Below are positions 1 through 8,285 of a stretch of DNA of 64,000 nucleotides, piece after piece; position 1 is the first letter of the stretch, and each line of letters begins with the position of its first letter. Position numbers and translations under genes: made by a program. The stretch is taken from the NCBI RefSeq assembly GCF_900156545.1, contig NZ_FTNW01000005.1, forward strand, positions 248,001 to 312,000, written 5' to 3'. Origin of the DNA: Aquipseudomonas alcaligenes (GTDB taxonomy: Bacteria > Pseudomonadota > Gammaproteobacteria > Pseudomonadales > Pseudomonadaceae). The notes beneath the pieces are model-generated. The model did not search any database. It was not told where the DNA came from and was given only the letters and a program-made list of their open reading frames with translations.

Positions 1-642
1 CGGACCAATATCGGGCAGAACCCGGGCGAGCCGAACCTGCTCGACGTGATCTCGCCGGACAAGTACACCATCCTGCCCAACACGGCCGGCTGCTATAACG
101 CCGAGGAAGCGGTGCGTACCTGCCGCCTGGCGCGCGAGCTGCTCGATGGCCACAAGCTGGTCAAGCTGGAAGTGCTGGCGGACCAGAAGACCCTGTTCCC
201 CAACGTGATCGAGACCCTCAAGGCCGCCGAAGTGCTGGTCAAGGAAGGCTTCGACGTGATGGTTTACACCAGCGACGATCCGATCATCGCCCGCCAGCTG
301 GCCGAGATGGGCTGCATCGCGGTGATGCCGCTGGCCGGCCTGATCGGCACTGGCCTGGGCATCTGCAACCCCTACAACCTGCGCATTATCCTCGAAGAGG
401 CGAGCGTGCCGGTGCTGGTCGATGCCGGCGTAGGCACCGCTTCCGACGCCACCATCGCCATGGAGCTGGGCTGCGAGGCGGTGCTGATGAACAGCGCCAT
501 CGCCCACGCGCAGAACCCGATCCTGATGGGCGCGGCGATGAAGCACGCGATCATCGCCGGGCGCATGGCCTACCTGGCCGGGCGCATGCCGAAGAAACTC
601 TATGCCAGCGCGTCCTCGCCGCTGGATGGCCTGATCAAGTAA
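1..642 (+). CDS. thiG: Thiazole synthase ThiG (5' end cut by the window edge)
   Basis: ThiG builds the thiazole ring of thiamine from deoxyxylulose 5-phosphate, dehydroglycine and ThiS thiocarboxylate in the cytoplasm. The frame is open from base 1, so the true start lies outside the window and about 213 C-terminal residues are visible. The visible part is a TIM-barrel half with the typical phosphate-binding stretches GLIGTGLGI and [10 protein letters not shown], then [14 protein letters not shown] and the C-terminal [13 protein letters not shown]. An internal GTG at 46 is not a plausible start because homology runs through it. The stop is 9 bases before trmB, so the two are probably co-transcribed. 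Confidence 0.95.
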   Translation, partial: RTNIGQNPGEPNLLDVISPDKYTILPNTAGCYNAEEAVRTCRLARELLDGHKLVKLEVLADQKTLFPNVIETLKAAEVLVKEGFDVMVYTSDDPIIARQLAEMGCIAVMPLAGLIGTGLGICNPYNLRIILEEASVPVLVDAGVGTASDATIAMELGCEAVLMNSAIAHAQNPILMGAAMKHAIIAGRMAYLAGRMPKKLYASASSPLDGLIK

Positions 643-651
643 GAGAACCCC

Positions 652-1371
652 ATGAGTGAAGTCATCGAGTCGGTAGACGAAGGCGCCGACGAGCGCCCGC
701 GGCGCGGCATCAAGAGTTTCGTCATGCGCTCCGGGCGCATGACCGAGGGCCAGCAGCGCGGCCTCGATCAAGGCTGGCCGAAATACGGCCTGGAGCTGGC
801 CGACGGCCTGCGCGACTTCGATCAGGTGTTCGGTCGTAGCGCGCCGCGCACCTTCGAGATCGGCTTCGGCATGGGCCATGCCACCCTGGAGATGGCGGCC
901 GCCGCGCCGGAGCAGGACTTCATCGGCGTGGAAGTGCACAAGCCGGGCGTCGGTGCCCTGCTCAACGGCATGCTCACGCAGAACCTGTCGAACATCCGCG
1001 TGTACAGCTGCGACGCCCTGGAAGTGCTGCGCGACTGCGTGGCCGATGCCAGCCTCGATCGCGTCCTGCTGTTCTTCCCCGATCCCTGGCACAAGGCTCG
1101 CCATCACAAGCGCCGCATCGTCCAGCCGGCGTTTGCCGAACTGGTGCGCAGCAAGCTGAAGATTGGCGGGGTGCTGCATATGGCCACCGATTGGCAGCCA
1201 TACGCGGAACATATGTTGGAGGTAATGTCGCTGGCGCCGGGCTACCATAATGTGGCGGGTAACGCAGGTTATGTGGAACGGCCGAGCGAGCGCCCGGTGA
1301 CCAAGTTCGAGAAGCGCGGCGAGCGCCTCGGGCATGGTGTGTGGGATCTCAAGTTCCAACGCTGCGAGTAA
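652..1371 (+). CDS. trmB: tRNA (guanine-N7-)-methyltransferase TrmB
   Basis: TrmB makes m7G46 in the variable loop of tRNAs using S-adenosylmethionine. The 239-residue product has the class I SAM motif [15 protein letters not shown] (about residues 66-80) and the family signature [13 protein letters not shown], which marks the tRNA-binding and catalytic face. Length is normal for the family. The ATG at 652 follows thiG by 9 bases with a weak GA-rich ribosome site, and the N-terminal 30 residues are the usual charged, poorly conserved extension. The thiG-trmB pairing is common in Pseudomonas. Confidence 0.96.
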   Translation: MSEVIESVDEGADERPRRGIKSFVMRSGRMTEGQQRGLDQGWPKYGLELADGLRDFDQVFGRSAPRTFEIGFGMGHATLEMAAAAPEQDFIGVEVHKPGVGALLNGMLTQNLSNIRVYSCDALEVLRDCVADASLDRVLLFFPDPWHKARHHKRRIVQPAFAELVRSKLKIGGVLHMATDWQPYAEHMLEVMSLAPGYHNVAGNAGYVERPSERPVTKFEKRGERLGHGVWDLKFQRCE

Positions 1372-1525
1372 AGATTCGACGCTCCGCAGGATGCGGGGCC
1401 CAAACGACCGGGTCCACCCGGCGCCAGGAAGGCCAAGCCTCACCCACCGGCAATCTGCATGCGCGACCCGAACGGGTCGTACGAATAAGAACAGCGGCAC
1501 CTGAGTGTGCCGCGAGGAGAAAGCT

Positions 1526-2872
1526 GTGCTGAGAACTATTGCAGTCCTGTCGCTGGCCGCCGCCGTCAGCCTGCCGGCGCATGCCCGCGTCGACGCCGCC
1601 CAGGCCGCGCGCCTCGGGCAAGATCTGATGCCGCTGGGCGGCGAGCGTGCCGGCAATGCCGCCGGCACCATTCCCTCCTGGGAAGGCGGATTGTCCACGC
1701 CACCGGCCAACTACCAGCCTGGCATGCACCACCCGGATCCCTATGCCGCCGACAAGGAGCTGTACCGCGTCGACAAGAGCAACATGGCCCAGTACAAGGC
1801 CCTGTTGACCCCGGGATACCAGAAGCTGCTGGAAAAGAGCCCGGATTATTACCTGCGCGTGCTGCCCACTCGCCGCAGCGCCGCCTCGCCGCAGCGTATC
1901 TACGACGCCACCCGCTACAACGCCACCAATGCCGGCCTGATCGCCGGTGGTAACGGCATCGAGGGCACTGCCGCCGGTATTCCCTTCCCGATTCCGCAGA
2001 GCGGCCAGGAAGTGATCTGGAACCACATCACCCGCTATCGCGGCGAGCAGGTGCGCATGGTCACCAACCACGCCGCCGTGCTCAAGGGTGGCGACTACGT
2101 GCTGGTCAAGCGCGAGCGTGACCTGATGTTCATCTACGGTCGCGAAGGCCTGACACCGGCGGACCTGGACAACACCCTGTTCTTCTACAAGTACGTGGTG
2201 ACCGCGCCGAGCAAGCTGGCCGGTTCCGCACTGGTGGTGCAGGAGACCCTCGACCAGGTGCTGGCGATCCGCAAGGCCTGGCGTTTCAACCGTGGCGAGC
2301 GTCGCGTGCGTCGCCTGCCGATGCTGGCCTATGACGCCATGCAGCCGGACACCAACGGCATGGCCACCGCCGACGTGGTGGATGCCTACAACGGCGCACC
2401 GGACCGCTACGAGTGGACCCTGGTCGGCAAGCAGGAAATGCTGGTGCCGTACAACAGCTACGCCGTGCACCAGAAGGGCATTGCCTACGAGAAGATTCTG
2501 CAGCCGAAGCACGTCAACCCCGAGCTGCTGCGCCATGAGCTGCACCGCGTGTGGGTGGTCGACGCCAAGCTGCGCAAGGGCTTCAGCCATCCGTACGGCG
2601 CGCGTCGCTTCTATCTGGACGAGGACAGCTGGCAGATCCTCGCCGTCGACCTGTACGACAAGAACGGCGAACTGGTCGGCCTGCAGGAAGCCCACCCGAT
2701 CAGCTACTACGACATCCCCATGTTCCTCAGCACCCTGGAGACCATCTACGACTTCAAGGGCGAGCGTTACTTCGTCGACGGCCTGGACAACAACGAGCCG
2801 ATGTACGACTTCAACGTACAGCTGAAGAAGAGCGACTTCACTGCCGCCGCGCTGCGTCGCGAAGGCATCTGA
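1526..2872 (+). CDS. DUF1329 periplasmic/outer-membrane-associated protein
   Basis: A 448-residue exported protein of the DUF1329 family, whose members have a LolB/LolA-like fold and often sit beside RND exporters; the biochemical role is not established. I choose the GTG at 1526 over the in-frame GTG at 1505 because GAGGAG (1512-1517) is well placed before it and the product then begins with a clean signal peptide (MLRTIAVLSLAAAVSLPAHA). Family hallmarks are the early PLGGERAGNAAGTIPSWEGG and the late DEDSWQILAVDLYD and RGEL-like stretches. No RND gene is adjacent. It ends at a strong hairpin shared with the convergent gene. Confidence 0.85.
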   Translation: MLRTIAVLSLAAAVSLPAHARVDAAQAARLGQDLMPLGGERAGNAAGTIPSWEGGLSTPPANYQPGMHHPDPYAADKELYRVDKSNMAQYKALLTPGYQKLLEKSPDYYLRVLPTRRSAASPQRIYDATRYNATNAGLIAGGNGIEGTAAGIPFPIPQSGQEVIWNHITRYRGEQVRMVTNHAAVLKGGDYVLVKRERDLMFIYGREGLTPADLDNTLFFYKYVVTAPSKLAGSALVVQETLDQVLAIRKAWRFNRGERRVRRLPMLAYDAMQPDTNGMATADVVDAYNGAPDRYEWTLVGKQEMLVPYNSYAVHQKGIAYEKILQPKHVNPELLRHELHRVWVVDAKLRKGFSHPYGARRFYLDEDSWQILAVDLYDKNGELVGLQEAHPISYYDIPMFLSTLETIYDFKGERYFVDGLDNNEPMYDFNVQLKKSDFTAAALRREGI

Positions 2873-2900
2873 TCGCGCAAGGTTTCAGCGCCGCATAAAC

Positions 2901-2927
2901 ACAAGGCCCGCATCATGCGGGCCTTGT
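2901..2927. terminator. Bidirectional hairpin between the DUF1329 gene and the glycine-zipper gene
   Basis: A perfect inverted repeat with 13-base arms around one central base (ACAAGGCCCGCAT and its complement), 28 bases after the DUF1329 stop and just before the stop of the minus-strand gene at 2934. Its position between convergent genes fits a two-way terminator, although the T tract is short on both sides. Confidence 0.8.
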
Positions 2928-2933
2928 CGTTTC

Positions 2934-3398
2934 TCAGCGGTGCTTCTTGTGCCACCTGTCCTTCTTGTGGCCAAGGGCGCGGCCCGGGTGGCCGTCGTGG
3001 TCACGGTAGTAGCCATCGCGATAGCGGCGGTCGTCATCGTCATCATCGCCGCCATAGGCATTGCCGAGCGCGCCGCCGGCTCCACCGCCGACCGCTGCAC
3101 CGATGACGCCGCCAGTGCTGCCACCGACCTTGCTGCCGATCACCTGGCCGCCTGCCGCGCCGATGCCACCGCCAATCGCCGCCTCGGTGCGGCTGCCCTT
3201 GTCCGCGCCCACGGCGCTACCGGCGGCACCGCCGACGCCGGCGCCGATGGTTGCACCGGTGCTGCCGCCAATCTGCTCGCCGATCACAGTGCCCAGCGCG
3301 CCGCCCAGGGCGCCACCGACACCGGCCGAGGTATTGCCGGCAAAGGCGCCAGCACTGGCCAGTCCCAGAGAAAGCAGGAGCAGGGAGGAGTACTTCAT
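2934..3398 (-). CDS. Glycine-zipper exported protein
   Basis: A 154-residue small exported protein. The ATG at 3398 gives a signal peptide (MKYSSLLLLSLGLASAGAFA), and the rest is built from repeated Gly-zipper segments such as GGALGGALGTVIG, GATIGAGVGGAAG and GGVIGAAVGGGAGG, about residues 25-115. A hexa-aspartate run and a basic His/Lys-rich tail (HKKDRWHKKHR) follow. Glycine-zipper proteins of this kind (OmpA- or Rick_17kDa-like) are thought to insert into or coat the outer membrane. The open frame extends upstream, but only this start gives a signal sequence. The exact role is unknown. The next gene upstream, yrfG-like, ends 142 bases away. Confidence 0.8.
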   Translation of the reverse strand: MKYSSLLLLSLGLASAGAFAGNTSAGVGGALGGALGTVIGEQIGGSTGATIGAGVGGAAGSAVGADKGSRTEAAIGGGIGAAGGQVIGSKVGGSTGGVIGAAVGGGAGGALGNAYGGDDDDDDRRYRDGYYRDHDGHPGRALGHKKDRWHKKHR

Positions 3399-3540
3399 GG
3401 ACAACGGACCTCGGTGGAAAGATGACGCGTATGCTGCCAGCGCGGCAGAGGCAGGCAAGTGGCGGATGGCGGCGCTGCGAGGGTGTTCACGGCCTGTGCA
3501 AAAAAGGGCGCAGCTGGCGAACACTCCTGGCGGGCGGCTG

Positions 3541-4203
3541 TCAGGTCGTAGGCACGAGCAGGCGGTAGTCTTCGACCGCGGCGAACTCTTCGGTGTTCTT
3601 GGCCTGTCCGCGGCTGTCCGGCTGGCGCACCGCCAGTAGATGGGCCACGCCATAGCGGCGTGCGCTGCGCAGGATCGGCAGGCTGTCGTCGATGAACAGG
3701 CTGCGCGCGGGCTCGAACGGGAAGTCCTGCTGCAGGGCGAACCAGAACTGCTGGTCCTCCTTGGGGAAACCGTAGTCGTGGGAGCTGATCAGGCGGTCGA
3801 AGTAAGGCGCCAGCTCCACGCGCTCCAGCTTCAGCGAAAGCGAATCGCGGTGCGCGTTGGTGATCAGCACCACACGCTTGCCGGCGGAGCGCAGGGCCTT
3901 GAGGAAGGTATCGGCATCCGGGCGCAGGGCGATCAGGTGCGCCACCTCGCGCTTGAGCTCGCGCACCGAGAGCTTCAGCTCGCGGCTCCAGAAGTCCGTG
4001 CAGTACCAGGGCAGGGTGCCGGCGTGGGCGCGGAACAGCGGCAGCAGCTCGGCATCGGCGGCCGCACGGCTGATGCCGTGCAATTCGGCATAGCGCTGCG
4101 GCAGGTGTTCCAGCCAGAAATGATTGTCGAAATGCAGGTCGAGCAGGGTGCCGTCCATGTCGAGCAGAACGGTATCGATGTCGGCCCAGGGCAACTGATG
4201 CAT
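3541..4203 (-). CDS. yrfG: HAD-family GMP/IMP nucleotidase (YrfG-like)
   Basis: A 220-residue HAD-superfamily phosphatase. HAD motif I is DMDGTLLD (about residues 15-22), motif II VVLITNAHRD, motif III around FPKED and motif IV FIDDS. The long helical cap with FWSRELKLSVRELKREV matches the E. coli YrfG group, which dephosphorylates GMP and IMP. It is divergent from nudE with a 92-base shared upstream region, the same neighbour relation as in other Pseudomonas (nudE-cysQ). Substrate is inferred from family only. Confidence 0.88.
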   Translation of the reverse strand: MHQLPWADIDTVLLDMDGTLLDLHFDNHFWLEHLPQRYAELHGISRAAADAELLPLFRAHAGTLPWYCTDFWSRELKLSVRELKREVAHLIALRPDADTFLKALRSAGKRVVLITNAHRDSLSLKLERVELAPYFDRLISSHDYGFPKEDQQFWFALQQDFPFEPARSLFIDDSLPILRSARRYGVAHLLAVRQPDSRGQAKNTEEFAAVEDYRLLVPTT

Positions 4204-4231
4204 GGCAAAGTCCGGAAACAGACGGAGAGCG

Positions 4232-4274
4232 AATATCCGGCGCGGATATTTCGGGGCAGCGGGGTATGATACCC
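4232..4274. promoter_or_regulatory. Two perfect inverted repeats in the yrfG/nudE divergent region
   Basis: Between the divergent starts lie two operator-like palindromes. AATATCC and its complement flank a 5-base spacer at 4232-4250; GGGTAT and its complement flank one base at 4262-4274. The second overlaps the best nudE -10 match (TATGAT, 4265-4270). No good -35 box is visible. Either palindrome could bind a repressor or fold in the yrfG leader. Confidence 0.45.
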
Positions 4275-4295
4275 GTTCGAATCAAGGAGCGAGTG

Positions 4296-4862
4296 ATGCG
4301 TGAGAAACCCCAGGTGCTGGCCCGCGAAATCGTCGCCAGCAGCCGCCTGTTCCGCGTCGAAGAGCTGCAGCTGCGCTTCGCCAATGGCGTCGAGCGCACC
4401 TATGAGCGTCTGGTCAGCAAGGGTTCCGGCTATGGCGCGGTGATGGTGGTGGCGATGCTCGATGCCGAGCATGCGGTGCTGGTCGAGGAATACTGCGCCG
4501 GCACCGACGACTACCAGCTGTCGCTGGCCAAGGGCCTGATCGAGCCGGGTGAGGACGTGCTGGTGGCAGCCAACCGCGAGCTCAAGGAGGAAGCCGGCTT
4601 CGGCGCCGAGCGCCTGGAGCTGATCGCCGAGCTGAGCCTGTCCCCCGGCTACATGAGCCAGAAGATCCAGGTGGTGCTGGCGCGTGATCTGTACGCGGAG
4701 AGCCTGCCGGGCGACGAGCCCGAACCGTTGCGCGTGGACAAGGTCAACCTGCGCGAACTCAGCGCCCTGGCCCAGCATCCGCAATTCACCGAGGGTCGCG
4801 CCCTGGCCGCCCTGTATCTGGTCCGCGACCTGCTGACCCAACGTGGAGAGTTCAAACCGTGA
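4296..4862 (+). CDS. nudE: ADP compounds Nudix hydrolase NudE
   Basis: NudE hydrolyses ADP-ribose, Ap3A, NADH and similar ADP compounds. The 188-residue product contains a complete Nudix box, starting at GLIEPGE and continuing through RELKEEAGF (about residues 80-102), with all three catalytic glutamates. The ATG at 4296 is preceded by AAGGAG at a good distance; an in-frame ATG at 4266 lies inside the promoter palindrome and is less likely. The stop TGA overlaps the GTG start of cysQ by four bases (GTGA), so nudE, cysQ and the following thioesterase gene are translationally coupled. Confidence 0.93.
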   Translation: MREKPQVLAREIVASSRLFRVEELQLRFANGVERTYERLVSKGSGYGAVMVVAMLDAEHAVLVEEYCAGTDDYQLSLAKGLIEPGEDVLVAANRELKEEAGFGAERLELIAELSLSPGYMSQKIQVVLARDLYAESLPGDEPEPLRVDKVNLRELSALAQHPQFTEGRALAALYLVRDLLTQRGEFKP

Positions 4863-5680
4863 GTCATCCCTATCTGCCGGCGGTGATCGCCCTGGTTCAG
4901 CGGGCCGGTCAGGCCACCCTGCCGCACTGGCGCAACGACGTAGCGGTGACCGAGAAGGCCGATGCCTCGCCGGTGACCGCCGCCGACCTGGCCGCCCACG
5001 ACATTCTCGCCAGCGGCCTGCGCGCGCTGGCGCCGGAGATTCCGGTGCTGTCCGAGGAGGATGCCGGCATTCCCTTCGCCGAGCGCGCCGAATGGCAGCG
5101 CTGGTGGCTGGTCGACCCGCTGGACGGCACCAAGGAGTTCATCTCCGGCAGCGAGGAGTTCACTGTCAATGTTGCCCTGATCGAGCGCGGCCGCGTGATC
5201 TTCGGCGTGGTTGGCGTACCGGCCAATGGTCGCTGCTATTTCGGCGGCGCCGGCCTGGGCGCCTGGCGTCAGGAGGCCGCTGGCGCGCCCGAGGCCATCG
5301 CGGTGCGTCTGGCGCCGGCCGAGGCCTTTACCCTGGTGGCCAGCAAGCGCCACTCCAGCCCGGCCCAGGAGCGTCTGCTCACTGGGCTGTCGGAGCGTTT
5401 CGGTGACCTGCAGCTGGCCAATATCGGCAGTTCGCTGAAGTTCTGCCTGCTGGCCGAAGGCAATGCCGACTGCTATCCGCGCCTGGCGCCGACTTCCCAG
5501 TGGGACACGGCGGCGGCCCAGGGCGTGCTGGAAGGTGCCGGTGGCGAGGTGCTCGACCTCAAGGGCGAGGCCCTGACCTATGAGGCCCGCGAGAGCTACC
5601 TCAATCCGTCCTTCCTCGGCCTGCCGCAGGCGGCCGAGTGGCGCGCCGAGCTCATTCAGCTGGCCCGCGCGCTGGACTGA
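4859..5680 (+). CDS. cysQ: 3'(2'),5'-bisphosphate nucleotidase CysQ
   Basis: CysQ removes the 3'-phosphate from PAP, a by-product of sulfate assimilation and ACP maturation. The 273-residue product has the inositol-monophosphatase-fold motifs: LSEED (metal-binding acidic pair), DPLDGTKEFI (the DPxDGTxxF motif) and WDTAAAQGVLEGAGG near residue 220. GTG is used as start, overlapping the nudE stop. The downstream gene begins on the last base of the cysQ stop codon (TGATG). Product length is typical. Confidence 0.95.
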   Translation: MSHPYLPAVIALVQRAGQATLPHWRNDVAVTEKADASPVTAADLAAHDILASGLRALAPEIPVLSEEDAGIPFAERAEWQRWWLVDPLDGTKEFISGSEEFTVNVALIERGRVIFGVVGVPANGRCYFGGAGLGAWRQEAAGAPEAIAVRLAPAEAFTLVASKRHSSPAQERLLTGLSERFGDLQLANIGSSLKFCLLAEGNADCYPRLAPTSQWDTAAAQGVLEGAGGEVLDLKGEALTYEARESYLNPSFLGLPQAAEWRAELIQLARALD

Positions 5681-6126
5681 TGGATGATCGTGCTTACCTG
5701 GAGCAGCTGCTGCACCAGGATATCCCGCTGACCCAGGCCCTGGGCCTGGGGGTGCTGGATTGGAGCCACGGCGAGCTGCGCCTGAGCCTGCCGCTGGCGG
5801 CCAATCTCAACCACAAGAGCAGCATGTTCGGCGGCAGTCTGTATTGCGGCGCGGTGCTTGCCGGCTGGGGCTGGTTGCACCTGAGCTTGCGCGAGGCTGG
5901 TGTGACGGATGGCCATATCGTGATCCAGCAGGGACAGATCGACTACGCCGAACCGGTACTGAGCGATGCCGTCGCCAGTTGCGTGGCGCCGGACACCGCC
6001 GAGTGGGAGCGATTTCTGGCCTTGTACCGACGGCGTGGCCTGGCGCGCATCAGGCTGCACAGCCGGATTCTGGCCGGTGATGCCGAGGCGGTGCGCTTCA
6101 GCGGTCAATACGTGCTGCACCGCTAA
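5680..6126 (+). CDS. Hotdog-fold thioesterase (YiiD C-terminal-domain family)
   Basis: A 148-residue protein resembling the thioesterase domain found at the C terminus of YiiD. Visible features are LSLPLAANLNHKSSMFGGSLY (about residues 33-53), a hotdog-fold helix region with the conserved asparagine-histidine, and a later IQQGQIDYAEPVLSD strand. Probable substrates are acyl-CoA or acyl-ACP thioesters; none is shown by the sequence. ATG at 5680 overlaps the cysQ stop by one base, so it is the third gene of a nudE-cysQ operon. It ends just before a strong palindrome and faces fabY. Confidence 0.75.
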   Translation: MDDRAYLEQLLHQDIPLTQALGLGVLDWSHGELRLSLPLAANLNHKSSMFGGSLYCGAVLAGWGWLHLSLREAGVTDGHIVIQQGQIDYAEPVLSDAVASCVAPDTAEWERFLALYRRRGLARIRLHSRILAGDAEAVRFSGQYVLHR

Positions 6127-6130
6127 ATCC

Positions 6131-6153
6131 CCCCTCTCCCTCTGGGAGAGGGG
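6131..6153. repeat. Dispersed palindrome, copy 1 (between convergent genes)
   Basis: CCCCTCTCCC and its reverse complement are separated by TCT, 5 bases after the thioesterase stop. The same core, CCCTCTCCC facing GGGAGAGGG, recurs at 18331-18356. A second C/G-rich imperfect palindrome follows at about 6190-6215. Position between convergent genes suggests it also ends transcripts from both sides. Confidence 0.6.
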
Positions 6154-6221
6154 GAGGGGTGAGGGCTGTTCAGGCTATGCGCAACTGCCACCCCCTCCCG
6201 GAGGGAAAGAGGGGCGGAACG

Positions 6222-8105
6222 TCACAGCATATCGGCGTAACGCTCGTCCTTGCGGTACACCAGCGGCTGGGCGAAGCCGGGGATGGTTACCTGCTGCGCA
6301 TCGATCTGCAGTTCGCGGTCATCGATCAGGTCATGCCCGAAGTTGTAGAGGATGTCGAACTGGCCGCGCAGGGCCCGCTGGTCGTAAGCCGCGGCCGCAG
6401 CACGGGTCGTTTCGCGCCTGTCCAGCCACGCGCTTACAGCGGCGTCGCCATGACGCTTGCGCAGCATGCGCTCAGCCACCTGAGGTGCCAGCAGCACGCC
6501 GGTGGCGTTGTTGCCGCCGAAGCCCTTGGAGTTGATGAAGCACACTTCCATGCCCTCGACCTTACGATCACGAGTCTCCAGGCTCAGGTGCTGGCGATCC
6601 ACATCGTCGGCGACCCGGTCGATGGTTTTCAGGCCCGGCAGCAGACTGTGGCGGAAGGTACCGAGGGCGGCGATGATCTGGTCGCCGCTGGCGGTAGCCA
6701 GCGAGTGGCCGAGGAAAGCCTTCACTGCGGTGATCGGCCACTGTTCGATGCCGAAGGCGGCAGCCACGCGGTCCAGCAGCTCGGACTCAGTGACCCGGTT
6801 GGCCGGGGTGCTGGAGCCGTGGGCATGCACGAAGCTGTGCTTGCGTACGGCGTCCAGGCCGATCAGTTGCACGGCGCTGGCCACAGCCTTGGCCAGGGTC
6901 AGGTAGTTGCCCGGGCCGGGGGCGGAGATGGACTTCTTGAACCCGTCGGCATTGATGAACACGTCCGGTACAGCGCCGTGAATATCGGCGCCCAGCTCCA
7001 GGGCCAGGGCATCGTCCATCAGCACCAGGAACTGGCAGGACTCGGACAGGGTAAAGCCGCAGTTGTCGCCGAACGGCCGGCTGGCGCGTTGGAAGTCGAC
7101 TTCCTCGCGGCCCTGGATCTTGCGCAGGCCCTCCTCGGTGGCCAGGGCTCCCATGGCGCCGTAGCCGTCGATGATTTCCTGGGTGATCGGGGCTTCGGCG
7201 TTACCGACCAGGGCCACGCGCGCCTTGCCGCTGGCGATCTGCTCGGTGGCCTTCTGCAGGTTGTAGAGGAAGGTGGCGCAGGCGCCGGTGACGCTGCCGG
7301 TAGTGCCGACGCTGCCCAGCACATAGGCGTTGATGAAGTCGGCCGGCATGGTGTTGAGACCCAGCGGGCACTGTTTGGCGGTGACGCGACCACCCTTGAG
7401 GCGCGACTGCAGCATGCCGCCGAAGCCGTACTCGTCCAGCTGGCTCATGATGCTGCCGGCGAACACCGCGACCTCATCCGGCTGCACGCGGTCCTGGATG
7501 GTGCGCCAGTCGATGCCGGTCGAGCGCAGCGCATCGGTGGCTCCCGTGACCGCCATTTGCAGGCCGCGCGGGTGGAAGTGCGAGTGATACAGCTCGCCCG
7601 GCTCGAAGCCGCTGGGCAGCTGGCCCGCGGACTTCACCGGCAGGGCACGGTAGCTATCGACCTTGAACTCGCAGCTGTCATTCAGGGTGACGCGTACCTG
7701 CTGCTCGTCCAATGCCTCGATCATCCAGCTGGCCGGCAGCGGCTCGGGCAGGTGTTTGCGCAGGGTTGTGAACTGGGCGCCGCTGACAGTCAGACTCTTC
7801 TGCCAGTGGGCGGCTTCCACGTCCAGATGGCGCTTGTCGATGCGCCGTACCAACGTCCCGGACAGAATCTCGGCCGCATACTGCGTCTCGATGTCGGCCA
7901 TGCTCAGGGGCTGGCCATCGTGGCTGTGGTACTGGCCATCGATCACCTGTACCAGTTTCATCATGACGGCCAGGCCGGCCAGGGTTTCCTGGCGGGTATC
8001 GGCGTCCAGCGATTCCTGGACGATGCGGCGGAAGCCGTGATGGAACGAGCTTCTGCCTGCGGCGTTGTAGCCGCCGAAGCCAACGATGACGGGGAGACGA
8101 GACAT
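6222..8105 (-). CDS. fabY: FabY-type beta-ketoacyl-ACP synthase (initiating condensation)
   Basis: A 627-residue ketoacyl synthase, longer than FabB/FabF and matching the FabY group that in P. aeruginosa condenses acetyl-CoA with malonyl-ACP in place of FabH. The catalytic triad is visible: Cys276 in TGACATFLY, a His near 429 in HAHGSSTP and His467 in KAFLGHSLA. A C-terminal GFGGNNATG is also typical. The ATG at 8105 has AAGGAG upstream; the frame extends further but only as unconserved sequence. It lies directly downstream of arcC, the arrangement of PA5173-PA5174 as I recall it. The 180-base gap contains two large hairpins. Confidence 0.93.
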   Translation of the reverse strand: MSRLPVIVGFGGYNAAGRSSFHHGFRRIVQESLDADTRQETLAGLAVMMKLVQVIDGQYHSHDGQPLSMADIETQYAAEILSGTLVRRIDKRHLDVEAAHWQKSLTVSGAQFTTLRKHLPEPLPASWMIEALDEQQVRVTLNDSCEFKVDSYRALPVKSAGQLPSGFEPGELYHSHFHPRGLQMAVTGATDALRSTGIDWRTIQDRVQPDEVAVFAGSIMSQLDEYGFGGMLQSRLKGGRVTAKQCPLGLNTMPADFINAYVLGSVGTTGSVTGACATFLYNLQKATEQIASGKARVALVGNAEAPITQEIIDGYGAMGALATEEGLRKIQGREEVDFQRASRPFGDNCGFTLSESCQFLVLMDDALALELGADIHGAVPDVFINADGFKKSISAPGPGNYLTLAKAVASAVQLIGLDAVRKHSFVHAHGSSTPANRVTESELLDRVAAAFGIEQWPITAVKAFLGHSLATASGDQIIAALGTFRHSLLPGLKTIDRVADDVDRQHLSLETRDRKVEGMEVCFINSKGFGGNNATGVLLAPQVAERMLRKRHGDAAVSAWLDRRETTRAAAAAYDQRALRGQFDILYNFGHDLIDDRELQIDAQQVTIPGFAQPLVYRKDERYADML

Positions 8106-8217
8106 CACGCAAAACTCCTTCGGTCGCCCCGGTAGGCGTTGAGCGGGCAATGGCCATTCCGGCCAGGCGGTAGATACCGGGTGGCGACTCAAAATGAATC
8201 GGGATGTCTGGGTGACG

Positions 8218-8245
8218 CAGGCCGTGACTAATTAGTCACGGCCTG
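8218..8245. terminator. 28-base perfect palindrome between arcC and fabY
   Basis: A perfect, loopless inverted repeat centred on TAATTA with 14-base arms beginning CAGGCCGTGAC. It lies 40 bases beyond the arcC stop on the minus strand. No T tract follows, so it may be a transcript-stabilising hairpin or a protein-binding palindrome rather than a simple terminator. Confidence 0.6.
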
Positions 8246-8263
8246 TCTTCGGCGTGCTGCCTG

Positions 8264-8282
8264 AGCGGACGTTGCGTCCGCT
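8264..8282 (-). terminator. Hairpin just after arcC
   Basis: AGCGGACG and its complement flank TTG, beginning 4 bases past the arcC stop. With the larger palindrome 19 bases further on it forms a tandem hairpin pair at the end of the arcDABC operon. Confidence 0.6.
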
Positions 8283-8285
8283 GTG

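Noticed and set aside
1464..1479. Small CGACCC/GGGTCG hairpin after trmB as a terminator
   Set aside because: The stem is only six pairs and no T tract follows; it is too weak to call.
1349..2695. 448-codon minus-strand open frame over the DUF1329 gene
   Set aside because: No motifs or start signal; the plus-strand gene has a signal peptide and family hallmarks.
6159..8135. 658-codon plus-strand open frame over fabY
   Set aside because: It is the reverse-frame shadow of fabY, which has full catalytic motifs on the other strand.
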